From an uncultured Prevotella sp. (GTDB taxonomy: Bacteria; Bacteroidota; Bacteroidia; Bacteroidales; Bacteroidaceae): 32,568 nucleotides of DNA. Of this stretch, positions 14,519-22,069 are shown one piece after another. Where the stretch lies: the NCBI GenBank assembly GCA_946403845.1, contig CAMJBL010000025.1, forward strand, positions 1-32,568. The letters run 5' to 3'. Position numbers and translations under genes: made by a program. Position 1 is the first letter of the stretch. Each line of letters opens with the position of its first letter. The notes beneath the pieces were generated by a model that worked only from the letters and a program-made list of their open reading frames with translations, did not search any database and had not been told where the DNA came from.

Positions 14519-14569
14519 ACGGATTCTGTTATGCAAACTTTAATCCGTGAAATCCGTGTAATCTGTTGT
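14498..14569. repeat. Dispersed inverted repeat (ACGGATT family), copy 1
   Basis: Arms 14498-14525 and 14542-14569 are complementary at 24 of 28 positions. The left arm encodes the last residues of BtuF and its stop codon. A close relative of copy 2 at 32040-32126. Confidence 0.8.
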
Positions 14570-14581
14570 AAAAGAAAAAGC

Positions 14582-15610
14582 ATGAAGGCAGTATCATTGT
14601 TCCTTGTACTATTCATTGCCATCGTTATCATGGTCATCGTCAACCTGCTGATTGGCTCCGTGAAGATACCCGTGGCGGATATCTGCAGGATTCTCGTGGG
14701 TGATGACAGTCATGAGATTTGGACGAACATCATCTGGCAATCCCGTCTGCCTCAGGTATTGACGGCTATTGTCGCCGGTGCAGGATTGGCCGTCAGCGGC
14801 TTGCAGATGCAGACCGTGTTCCGTAATCCCCTGGCAGGTCCGTCGGTGTTGGGCATCAGTAATGGCTCTGCCTTAGGAGTCGCCTTTGTGGTGCTGCTCT
14901 CTGGCAAGATCGGAGGTGTTGCACTCAGTCGTTTGGGTTACTTTGGCGATGCTGCGATGTCTGTGGCGGCTATCATCGGTGCCTTGGCAGTTATGCTGCT
15001 CATTCTCTGGGTGGCGCAGAAGGTGAAGGGTAATGTCACCCTGTTGATCATCGGTGTGATGATCGGTTACCTGGCCAATGCGATTATCGGCGTGCTGAAG
15101 TTCCTGGCACCCGATGAGGATGTGAAGTCGTTTGTGGTGTGGGGCCTCGGCTCGTTCTCACGCGTGAGTGGCGACGAGATGGTGCTCTTCGTGGTGCTCA
15201 TGTGTATCCTGATTCCGCTGAGTTTCCTGTTGGTGAAGTCGATGAACCTGATGCTACTGGGTGATCGCTATGCCGCCAACTTAGGGTTGAATATCCGTCG
15301 GGCGCGGATGCTGGTGATTGTCAGCTCGGGCATTCTGGTGGCAATTGTCACCGCCTATTGCGGACCTATCATGTTTATCGGTCTGGCCGTTCCCCATCTG
15401 GCAAGAGCTATCTTCCGCTCTTCCGACCATCGGCTGCTGATGCCTGCCACCGCCCTTTGCGGTGCCCTGCTGGCCCTTATCTGCAACTTTATCGCCCGTA
15501 TGCCGGGCTTTGAGGGCGCGCTGCCCGTGAATAGCGTGACGGCGCTGGTGGGAGCCCCCGTGATTGCATTCGTCATCTTCGGCCGTCGCAAGAACGAGGT
15601 GGAAGAATAA
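14582..15610 (+). CDS. btuC: ABC transporter permease, FecCD/BtuC family
   Basis: 342 residues from ATG 14582, the usual BtuC length. The frame is open from 14531, but that part is the inverted-repeat arm. About nine or ten membrane helices. Family marks: 'SRLPQVLTAIVAGAGLAVSG', 'MQTVFRNPLAGPSVLGISNG', 'GDRYAANLGLNIRRAR', 'FIGLAVPHLARAIF'. It forms the membrane channel for the BtuF-bound corrinoid. It follows btuF closely. The partner ATPase (btuD) would be expected next, but 15611 begins a convergent gene whose stop codon touches this one, so the ATPase must be elsewhere. A heme or siderophore importer is the alternative reading. Confidence 0.85.
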   Translation: MKAVSLFLVLFIAIVIMVIVNLLIGSVKIPVADICRILVGDDSHEIWTNIIWQSRLPQVLTAIVAGAGLAVSGLQMQTVFRNPLAGPSVLGISNGSALGVAFVVLLSGKIGGVALSRLGYFGDAAMSVAAIIGALAVMLLILWVAQKVKGNVTLLIIGVMIGYLANAIIGVLKFLAPDEDVKSFVVWGLGSFSRVSGDEMVLFVVLMCILIPLSFLLVKSMNLMLLGDRYAANLGLNIRRARMLVIVSSGILVAIVTAYCGPIMFIGLAVPHLARAIFRSSDHRLLMPATALCGALLALICNFIARMPGFEGALPVNSVTALVGAPVIAFVIFGRRKNEVEE

Positions 15611-17422
15611 TCAATGGTAGATATGTCCCTCGTCGTCGATGAGGAGAATGGTAAGACGGCCGTTGGGCAACAGCGGACGGCAATACGCGTCGCAATGTCG
15701 GATGATGGTGGTGGCAAAATCCTGTAGCTTTTCCTGAGGTATCTTTTCCCAGAGCTCGCGGGCCAGCGTGATGGTGCTGAGGTCGACGGTAATCCGGGCT
15801 TCATCGAGCATCTGCTGGATAAAGGCCTTGTCCATCGTGGCCTTACGGCTATGGGTGTCGAGATGGCCTGCTGCGAGTTTTACGGCTTTGCCCAGCATCA
15901 CGCCGAGGGTGATGTTTGGGATGCCGAGCTCGTGGGCTATCTTCAGCGTCTCGCCGATGTAGTTGCCATACTCCACAAATGCCTGTTGGGGCAGGTTAGG
16001 GTAGAGGGCTTTCACAAAACGTTCGCTCTTGCCACCGCTATTGATCACTACCCGTTCTGAACCAGAGGCCTGCGCCACCGTCATGCATTTCCGGATGGAG
16101 TCGACAAAGGCCTCTTCCGAGAAGGGCTTCACGATGCCGGAAACGCCGATGATCGAAATGCCGCCCTCAATGCCGAGGCGGGGATTAAAGGTGCGACGGG
16201 CTATCTCCGCACCCTGCGGCACGCTGATGGTGACGACAAGAGGTGAGAGGGGAGAGGTAAGAGGTGAGAGAATAGTTTGGAGGTTGTGGCGGATCATCTC
16301 ACGGGGGGCCTTGTTGATGGCGGCTTCGCCGGGGGGATAGTCGAAGCCTGGCAGCGTGAAGGTGCCTACGCCCTCGCCACCTTCAATCGTTATCATCTCG
16401 CGTTCCCCAAGCCTGAGGGTTTGCTCCACGATTGCCCGAACCTCTATGCCATTCGTCACATCCGGGTCGTCGCCCGCCTCCTTGACGCAGTAAGCATAGT
16501 CATCGCCATACCCAACAGGCACCATAATGGTTTCGCCATCAGGCAGGATGACTGGCACCTCATTGGGAAGTGAAGAGTGAAGAGTGAAGAATGAAGAATC
16601 GTCTAACGCTTCTTTTTTCAATAATTGAAGCGTTGCTGCCACAGCCGCTGCCGTCGCACAAGTGCCTGTGGTCAGGCCGCTATGCAAGGGATAGAACTCG
16701 GGCAGCAGCTTCTCTACCGCCCTTCGCAGTCCGTAGGGGCCATTGACAAATGAGAGGTGAGAGGTGAGAGGTGAGAGGTGAGGGCGCTTGAGGGCGATAA
16801 TCCTCATACCTCGCGCCTTGGCAGCTTCTACCTTTTCAGGGAATCCACCCGAGATACCGCTCTCCTTGAGTAAAATTGCTTCAGCCTCTACGGGGATGTC
16901 ATTGGCATCCTCATAAAAGCAGAGCTGGTCATTCGTTGCCCCTTGCTTCTTGGCCATAGCTATCGACGATTCTCTATCAAGGATGCGATAAAAGACCTTG
17001 ATGCCTGTATCCTCCAACGGCTTCAACTTGCCAATGCTCTGAACACCCGTCGTTGCCAACAACGAATGAATGTCTGTGGGGACTTGTGAATAGTCGTCAA
17101 TCCACGTGATGTCTGGATCTCTTGGCGGATAGATACGTTCGTAGCGGATAACCGGGATATTCAATGTTTCAGAGACCTCGGCAATCGTCTGATGGAGTTG
17201 CAAGGCAAAAGGATGGGCGGCATCCACGATGAGACGGATGCCATCTTCTTGGCAGAACAATCGCATCGCCCCTGCATCCATCGCCCCATCCAAACGTGAA
17301 CCATGATGCAAGGCGATGTCCTGCTCACCCATCTTGGTGCTATAGTAATAGGGGGTGCCAGCCTCTTCCAGCACCTCCACGGCCTTACGCCCCTCCGTTG
17401 TTCCTCCGAATACCAATATCAT
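15611..17422 (-). CDS. cbiJD: CbiJ-CbiD fusion: precorrin-6A reductase + cobalt-precorrin-5B C1-methyltransferase
   Basis: 603 residues. Part 1 (1-240) is CbiJ/CobK: MILVFGGTTEGR dinucleotide fold, DAAHPFA (68-74), KESG (186-189). Part 2 (246-603) is CbiD: HSGLTTGTCATAAA at its start, then 'INSGGKSERF' and 'LGVMLGKAVKLAAGH'. CbiD methylates C1 after loss of the C20 fragment; CbiJ reduces the macrocycle with NAD(P)H. The fusion joins neighbouring steps of the anaerobic corrin route. Three low-complexity insertions are translated in frame at about residues 214-224, 275-287 and 385-395. Last gene of the riboswitch operon; its stop abuts the btuC stop with no terminator between. Confidence 0.9.
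   Translation of the reverse strand: MILVFGGTTEGRKAVEVLEEAGTPYYYSTKMGEQDIALHHGSRLDGAMDAGAMRLFCQEDGIRLIVDAAHPFALQLHQTIAEVSETLNIPVIRYERIYPPRDPDITWIDDYSQVPTDIHSLLATTGVQSIGKLKPLEDTGIKVFYRILDRESSIAMAKKQGATNDQLCFYEDANDIPVEAEAILLKESGISGGFPEKVEAAKARGMRIIALKRPHLSPLTSHLSFVNGPYGLRRAVEKLLPEFYPLHSGLTTGTCATAAAVAATLQLLKKEALDDSSFFTLHSSLPNEVPVILPDGETIMVPVGYGDDYAYCVKEAGDDPDVTNGIEVRAIVEQTLRLGEREMITIEGGEGVGTFTLPGFDYPPGEAAINKAPREMIRHNLQTILSPLTSPLSPLVVTISVPQGAEIARRTFNPRLGIEGGISIIGVSGIVKPFSEEAFVDSIRKCMTVAQASGSERVVINSGGKSERFVKALYPNLPQQAFVEYGNYIGETLKIAHELGIPNITLGVMLGKAVKLAAGHLDTHSRKATMDKAFIQQMLDEARITVDLSTITLARELWEKIPQEKLQDFATTIIRHCDAYCRPLLPNGRLTILLIDDEGHIYH
16240..16271. repeat. GAGGTGAGAG-type tract inside cbiJD (CbiD part)
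   Basis: Units of GAGGTGAGAG and variants, read on the minus strand as LSPLTSPLSPL. In frame. Confidence 0.85.
16565..16600. repeat. GAAGAGTGAA-type tract inside cbiJD (start of CbiD)
   Basis: GTGAAGA units read on the minus strand as DSSFFTLHSSLPN, just after the TTGTCATAAA motif helix. In frame. Confidence 0.85.
16751..16783. repeat. GAGGTGA tandem tract inside cbiJD (end of CbiJ)
   Basis: Four or more GTGAGAG units read on the minus strand as HLSPLTSHLS, near the CbiJ/CbiD junction. In frame. Confidence 0.9.
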
Positions 17423-17429
17423 ATCAGTG

Positions 17430-17467
17430 GCGGTAGCAAATTATTCACTTTTCACTATTCACTTTTC
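17430..17467. repeat. Border repeat copy A: GCGGTAGC plus TTCACTTTTCACTA tract
   Basis: GCGGTAGC followed by AAATTATTCAC and a TTCACTTTTCACTATTC tract, between the cbiJD start and cbiGF. It also forms the last codons of cbiGF (KGKVNSEK). Nearly the same sequence is copy B at 20552 and, inverted, copy C at 27727. Confidence 0.85.
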
Positions 17468-19232
17468 CCTTCCTGAAGAGGTGGGTGAAATGTTTGTCGT
17501 AAAGAGCGGAGAGGCCTTCACGGTTATCTATTGCTTCACCAACAACGAGCATCGTGGTGAGGGTGAGATGGTTGTCGTGGACGATTTTGGCGAGGTCTTT
17601 GAGCTGACCGCGATAGATCTTCTGATCAGGCCAGGTGAGATGATAGCAGGCAGCAACGGGGGTATCCTCTGGGTACTCCTGAAGCAGTTCGCGCTGCACC
17701 TCATCGACGATGGAGGCAGAAAGGAAGATACACATCGTGCTTTGGCTACGGGCCAGCAGATGCAGTTGTTCTTTCTCAGGCATCGGCGTACGGCCTTCAC
17801 CACGCGTCAGGATAATCGTCTGGCATCGCTCAGGAATCGTGAACTGGCTCTGCAACTCAGCCGCCGCAGCGAGGAAGGAAGAGATGCCCGGGGTGATATG
17901 ATAATCCATCTGGTTCTGATCGAAGAAAGCCATCTGCTCCTGAATGGCTCCGAAGATACAGGGGTCGCCTGTATGCAGACGAACAATATAATGCCCCTTG
18001 TCGTAGTGTTCCTTCATCAGCGCACATTGTTCTTCGAGCGCCATATCGGCAGAGGAGCGCACCACGGCGCCAGGCTTATGGCAATCCGTCAGAGCCTTCG
18101 GCACTAATGAGCCGGCATATAATATAAGATCTGCCCTTTCGAGCATCCTACGACCTCTCACAGACACCAAGTCAGGGTCGCCAGGTCCGGCACCCACGAT
18201 TTCGATGTGGCCCTTCTGCTCGCGCAGGTATTTGTAGTCGATGGCGAGGGCGGCAGTCCAGTTCCGGCCCTTTATCTTGGGGACAATCAGCTTGCCATTG
18301 TTGGCGCCAAGGATGGCCGCTGCCTCACAGACACTTGGCGTGCCTACATGCTTCAGGACGGTCGTGCTGGGATTGGGCACCTCCACCTGGGCGAGCTCAT
18401 CGGCTGTGTAGTATACCAGCTCTTCGCCTAAATCATCGACGAGCATCGCACAGAATTCCTCATCCTGCTTCACGTCGATGGTGCAATAGCGCTTGTAGCA
18501 GGGCAACACACCAATCTGACTCATGGCCTCGTCGATCTCGTCGTAGATGTCCTCGTAGTCAGCGGGATGGTGGGCCAGTCCGAAGCCCAACGATGCTATC
18601 ATCGGCACGAAATGCAACTCGAGCATACCATCAGGCACACAGAGATTATAGGGCGTCACCAGGATGACCAGCTTAAATTGCTTCGAGTCTACCTCGTCGA
18701 GACTTCTGACAACCGTCACATGTGGGGGGAGTGTCTTTTCCAGATAGTCGGTACCCTCGTCGCGGATCTCCATCAGCAGGGCAGTCGGTTTGCGATTGAC
18801 GAAGGCATAGATACACTCGTTCATATCGTCGTCGCTGGCGATGGCCCAGTTGAATCGTTCAGAAAAGGTGTCAAGCGCCCAGAGTCCGGCATTGTCGCTT
18901 TGGGTGGTAATCACTTCACGGGCCCCTATCAGAGCCGCCACCTCGCGAGCCAGGTCGTTCGCCCCTCCGATATGTCCGGAGAGTACGGAAATGGCGTTCA
19001 GCCCCAGACTGTCGACACACACCACCGCCGGGTCTTCGTGCTTGTCGTTGATATAGGGGGCAATGGTGCGCACGCAGATGCCCATGGCACCGATGAACAC
19101 GAAGGCATCGTATTGATTCCAATGCTTACCAATCTCGGTGCGGGGGATAATCCTGGCACCAAGCGCACGCTGGAGGATTTGCGCAATATCCTTGCCTGCC
19201 TCGCTGATCTGTATGATGGCTACCTTTTTCAT
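17445..19232 (-). CDS. cbiGF: CbiG-CbiF fusion: cobalt-precorrin-5A hydrolase + cobalt-precorrin-4 C11-methyltransferase
   Basis: 595 residues. CbiG (1-338) shows 'FIGAMGICVRTIAPY', 'VLSGHIGGANDLA' (83-96), 'TTQSDNAG' and the C-terminal 'VGTPSVCEAAAILGANN'. CbiF (342-595) is a tetrapyrrole methylase: GHIEIVGAGPGDPDLVSVRG, 'AGSLVP', 'LHTGDPCIFGA', 'TPGISSFLAAAA', 'LTRGEGRTPMP'. CbiF adds the C11 methyl group; CbiG then opens the delta-lactone and releases the two-carbon fragment (ring contraction), so fused domains do consecutive steps. The last residues (RKGKVNSEK) are encoded by border repeat A and are probably not part of the ancestral enzyme. Spacing to cbiET is 10 bp. Confidence 0.92.
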   Translation of the reverse strand: MKKVAIIQISEAGKDIAQILQRALGARIIPRTEIGKHWNQYDAFVFIGAMGICVRTIAPYINDKHEDPAVVCVDSLGLNAISVLSGHIGGANDLAREVAALIGAREVITTQSDNAGLWALDTFSERFNWAIASDDDMNECIYAFVNRKPTALLMEIRDEGTDYLEKTLPPHVTVVRSLDEVDSKQFKLVILVTPYNLCVPDGMLELHFVPMIASLGFGLAHHPADYEDIYDEIDEAMSQIGVLPCYKRYCTIDVKQDEEFCAMLVDDLGEELVYYTADELAQVEVPNPSTTVLKHVGTPSVCEAAAILGANNGKLIVPKIKGRNWTAALAIDYKYLREQKGHIEIVGAGPGDPDLVSVRGRRMLERADLILYAGSLVPKALTDCHKPGAVVRSSADMALEEQCALMKEHYDKGHYIVRLHTGDPCIFGAIQEQMAFFDQNQMDYHITPGISSFLAAAAELQSQFTIPERCQTIILTRGEGRTPMPEKEQLHLLARSQSTMCIFLSASIVDEVQRELLQEYPEDTPVAACYHLTWPDQKIYRGQLKDLAKIVHDNHLTLTTMLVVGEAIDNREGLSALYDKHFTHLFRKGKVNSEK

Positions 19233-19242
19233 TTACGATTTA

Positions 19243-20550
19243 CTATTTATGAGCCTTTAGTATTTCTATGGGATGATTCTCGTTGAGGATAATTCTGGTG
19301 GGTGGCTCTTGCTTGAGGCCGAGTTCGTGGCAGGCCTCGTCCCAAAGCTGATGGCTGTCGGTAGTTACCATAGGCGCTTTCACGCTGTTCATCACGATGC
19401 AGCCATCATCAGCTAATATCGTCAAGACCTTCTCTATAATTTCCTTGAGACGACCGCCGTGACCGCCGATGAAGACAGCATCGGGACGAGGTAAGGTGGT
19501 GATATCCGTTTCGAGGAAGTCGCCAATATGGACATTGATGCCTGGGGCACCGAATCTGCGGGCATTCTCTTGGATGATGGCCTCGCACTCAGGACGGATC
19601 TCAAAGGCCTCGATATGCAAATGGGGGAACTGCAGACGGGCCTCAATCGAGACGCTACCCGTACAGAAGCCGATGTCCCAAAACACTTTTCTTTGAGGCA
19701 GATCGAGTGTCTGGAGTGTCAGCAGACGGATGGGCATCTTGGTAATCATCTTCTCCCTGCCGTCTAATAATGTGAATTCATTGTCAGGGATTCCAAACCA
19801 CGTTTCTTTTTTTGAACACGCGCTCGAGCTCTGCTCGCTTGCTACCGAAGGGACGCAAGAATTACACGAATAAAGAATGAGGCAGTTTGGCATGGCGAAT
19901 TCCGTCTTTGCGGCTTCTTCGAGGGTGAGGGTGGTGACCTTTTCGAGCGAAGGATTGCCCAGATGTTCGCCCACGTGCATCGTATAGTTGGTATAGCCAT
20001 AGTCGAGCATTCGTTGGGCGATGGTGGCAGGGGTATGCTCCTTATCCGTCAGGATGCCGATCTTCTCTGCGCGTTCTATGAGGGCTTTGTCAAACTCCGG
20101 CCAAGGACGGCCTGTAAGCGACACAATCCGCATATCGTGGTAAGGCATCACCAGGCGATGGGCCAGCATCTGGAGGGAATTGAAGGTCGGATAGACGATG
20201 ATGTCTGCCTCAGGCATCTTGCGCTTAATCGTATTGGCAAAGCCGAAGAAGAGCGGGTCGCCAGAGGCGAAGACGATGATTTCAGAGGTGAGAGTTCTTG
20301 CGTCCCTTCGGTAGCAAGCGAGCAGAGCTCGAGCGGAGAGGGGAGAGGTGAGAGAAATGTACTGTTCGAAGACGGCATCGAGGGGGGCTGTGATGTCGAT
20401 CCACTGGGCATCGGCTGGCAGCAACGACGCCACTATCTCGTGATGCCGTTTGCCACCAGAGAATACCTTTCCCTGCCTGATGATCTCCATCACCTCTGGT
20501 GGAAACCAAGGGTTCGGATTATCCGTGATGCCAATTACTATAAACTTCAT
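19243..20550 (-). CDS. cbiET: CbiE-CbiT fusion: precorrin-6Y C5,15-methyltransferase (decarboxylating)
   Basis: 435 residues from ATG 20550 (MKFIVIGITDNPNP); a TTG four codons earlier is rejected. CbiE (1-225): 'GKRHHEIV', 'VFASGDPLFFGFAN', 'SLTGRPW'. CbiT (250-435): 'LDGREKMITKMPIR', AdoMet loop WDIGFCTGSVSIEA (291-304), 'DAVFIGGHGGRL'. It methylates C5 and C15 and removes the acetate carboxyl of ring C, equivalent to CobL. Two in-frame insertions hold the two opposed copies of the 41-bp element: residues about 66-90 (with LTSPLS flanks) inside CbiE and about 229-248 (SCVPSVASEQSSSACSKK) at the CbiE/CbiT linker. The first lies just before the conserved ASGDPLF strand and could affect folding. 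Confidence 0.92.
   Translation of the reverse strand: MKFIVIGITDNPNPWFPPEVMEIIRQGKVFSGGKRHHEIVASLLPADAQWIDITAPLDAVFEQYISLTSPLSARALLACYRRDARTLTSEIIVFASGDPLFFGFANTIKRKMPEADIIVYPTFNSLQMLAHRLVMPYHDMRIVSLTGRPWPEFDKALIERAEKIGILTDKEHTPATIAQRMLDYGYTNYTMHVGEHLGNPSLEKVTTLTLEEAAKTEFAMPNCLILYSCNSCVPSVASEQSSSACSKKETWFGIPDNEFTLLDGREKMITKMPIRLLTLQTLDLPQRKVFWDIGFCTGSVSIEARLQFPHLHIEAFEIRPECEAIIQENARRFGAPGINVHIGDFLETDITTLPRPDAVFIGGHGGRLKEIIEKVLTILADDGCIVMNSVKAPMVTTDSHQLWDEACHELGLKQEPPTRIILNENHPIEILKAHK
19821..19861 (+). repeat. 41-bp hairpin element, copy 1, inside cbiET
   Basis: Begins CGCTCGAGCTCTGCTC and ends GGGACGCAAGAA. The exact reverse complement is at 20295-20335. It contains a CTTGC/GCAAG stem, as REP-type elements do. 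Encodes part of the CbiE/CbiT linker. Confidence 0.95.
20295..20335 (-). repeat. 41-bp hairpin element, copy 2, inside cbiET
   Basis: Reverse complement of 19821-19861 with no mismatch over 41 bp. Flanked on both sides by GAGGTGAGAG-type low-complexity sequence (20285-20294 and 20336-20353). Confidence 0.95.
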
Positions 20551-20551
20551 T

Positions 20552-20615
20552 GCGGTAGCCAATTATTCACTTTTCACTATTCACTTTTCACTTCTCACTT
20601 TTCACTTTTCACTTC
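20552..20615. repeat. Border repeat copy B: GCGGTAGC plus TTCACTTTTCAC tract
   Basis: GCGGTAGCCAATTATTCAC then six TTCACTTTTC/TTCACTTCTC-like units, filling the whole cbiHC-cbiET gap from start codon to stop codon. Confidence 0.9.
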
Positions 20616-22057
20616 TAAAGGTCGCGCCCGGGTTTGAGTTGTGCAGCATCGTCGAACGTCAGGATCGCATTACAGAGCGTAGCTGCAAGATTCGAGCCTC
20701 CCTTGCGTCCCTCAACAATTATCTTGGGGATAGTCTTGAAAGGCTTCACCATGTGTTTCGACTCGCGGACATGTACAAACCCTACGGGGGCAGCGATGAT
20801 GCCAGCGGGATGAGCCTTACCCTTTCGAATCAAATCACAGAGTTCCATGAGGGCCGTTGGGGCATTACCGAAAGCGAAGAGCGCATCCGGATGTTCCTCG
20901 ACAGCCAGACGGATGCCGGCTTGCGTGCGGGTGATATTCTCAGAGGTGAGAGGTGAGGGGTGAGAGGTGAGAGATATGACTCGAGGGTCGCTGAGATAGC
21001 ACTTGGCTTCGATACCCAAGCGTTGGAGGGCTCCTTTGCGAATGCCACTCGTCACCATCGTCACATCGGTAATGATCGTCTTCAGCGAACCATCCTTCAC
21101 CTTCTGATACAGGGTCTCCACAGCTCCCTCATCCGTATAGAGGATATTCTCCATATCGAAGTCGGCGGTGGTGTGGATGGCGTGTAGCAGCGCCCACAGA
21201 TGGTCTAAAGGATAGTCTTTCCGTCGTAGCTCACCACTAATGGTGCGGAACGACTCGATCATGATATTCTGGCCTATCTTCAATTCTTCATCTTTTCCAT
21301 TTTTCAATTCTTCTCGATAGTACCCTCTTGGCGTGATAATCTTTCCATCAGCCATATACGACTGCGAATTGCCAATGAGGATGACGGTAAACATATCCAC
21401 CTCCTCGGGGTCGAACTGTTTCAGCGTGGTGACCTTGATTTCCTGTCCCTCACGTCCTGCCTGACGGACAAAACCCACAGGCGTCTCTTCAGAACGGTAT
21501 TTCAGGAACAGCTCCTGCAAACGATAGAGCTGCCAATAGCGGCCATGAGACTTGGGGTTGTAGACAGCGGTGACGAAATCGCCCACAGCAGCTGCCTTGA
21601 TACGTCGTTCGATGATCTCCCAAGGCGTCATCAGGTCGCTCAAAGAGATGATACACATATCGTGGCCAATGGGCGCACCCAACAAGGAAGTGGCCTTCTG
21701 AAAAGCCGAAATGCCAGGTAATATTTCGACTTCGACATCATCACTTTTCTCTTTTCGCTTTTCACTTTTCATTTCATAGATGAGTGGCGCCATGCCATAG
21801 ATACTCGCATCGCCACTGGAGATTACCACAACGGTCTTTCCTTGCTCTGCCAACTTGAAAGCCTGCTCTGCCCGTTCACGCTCCCGCTTCATCCCCGTGT
21901 CGATGCACTCGCAATCCTCGCGCACCAATGGTTTGATGAACTGGAAATAATACTGATAGCCCACCACCACATCGGCACTCTGCAGCGCCTCACGGACAGC
22001 GAGCGTCATCTCTCCTTCGTTGCCAGGACCAATGCCTGCAATAATAATCTTTCCCAT
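20615..22057 (-). CDS. cbiHC: CbiH-CbiC fusion: precorrin-3B C17-methyltransferase + precorrin-8X methylmutase
   Basis: 480 residues. CbiH/CobJ (1-245) is a tetrapyrrole methylase: IIIAGIGPGNEGEMTLA, 'VISSGDASIYGMA', 'EILPGISAFQKA', 'AVYNPKSHGR'. CbiC/CobH (264-480): 'IMIESFRTISGELRR', HAIHTTADFD (292-301, carrying the catalytic His region), 'DVTMVTSGI', 'FAFGNAPTAL', 'PAGIIAAPVGFV'. The two steps are not neighbours in the pathway (C17 methylation early, methyl migration from C11 to C12 late), so the fusion is for co-supply rather than channelling. Low-complexity insertions are translated at residues 96-107 (KSEKRKEK), 249-262 (at the domain junction) and 362-373. Confidence 0.92.
   Translation of the reverse strand: MGKIIIAGIGPGNEGEMTLAVREALQSADVVVGYQYYFQFIKPLVREDCECIDTGMKRERERAEQAFKLAEQGKTVVVISSGDASIYGMAPLIYEMKSEKRKEKSDDVEVEILPGISAFQKATSLLGAPIGHDMCIISLSDLMTPWEIIERRIKAAAVGDFVTAVYNPKSHGRYWQLYRLQELFLKYRSEETPVGFVRQAGREGQEIKVTTLKQFDPEEVDMFTVILIGNSQSYMADGKIITPRGYYREELKNGKDEELKIGQNIMIESFRTISGELRRKDYPLDHLWALLHAIHTTADFDMENILYTDEGAVETLYQKVKDGSLKTIITDVTMVTSGIRKGALQRLGIEAKCYLSDPRVISLTSHPSPLTSENITRTQAGIRLAVEEHPDALFAFGNAPTALMELCDLIRKGKAHPAGIIAAPVGFVHVRESKHMVKPFKTIPKIIVEGRKGGSNLAATLCNAILTFDDAAQLKPGRDL
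20943..20973. repeat. GAGGTGAGAG tract inside cbiHC (CbiC part)
   Basis: Read on the minus strand as LTSHPSPLTSE between two conserved CbiC blocks. In frame. Confidence 0.85.
21280..21313. repeat. TTCAATTCTTC tract at the CbiH/CbiC junction
   Basis: TTCAATTCTTC at both ends of the tract, read on the minus strand as EELKNGKDEELKIG. It may serve as the domain linker. Confidence 0.75.
21741..21774. repeat. TTTTCACTTTTCTC tract inside cbiHC (CbiH part)
   Basis: Read on the minus strand as MKSEKRKEKSD, an extra charged loop before EILPGIS. In frame. Confidence 0.85.
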
Positions 22058-22069
22058 AAAACACGTATC

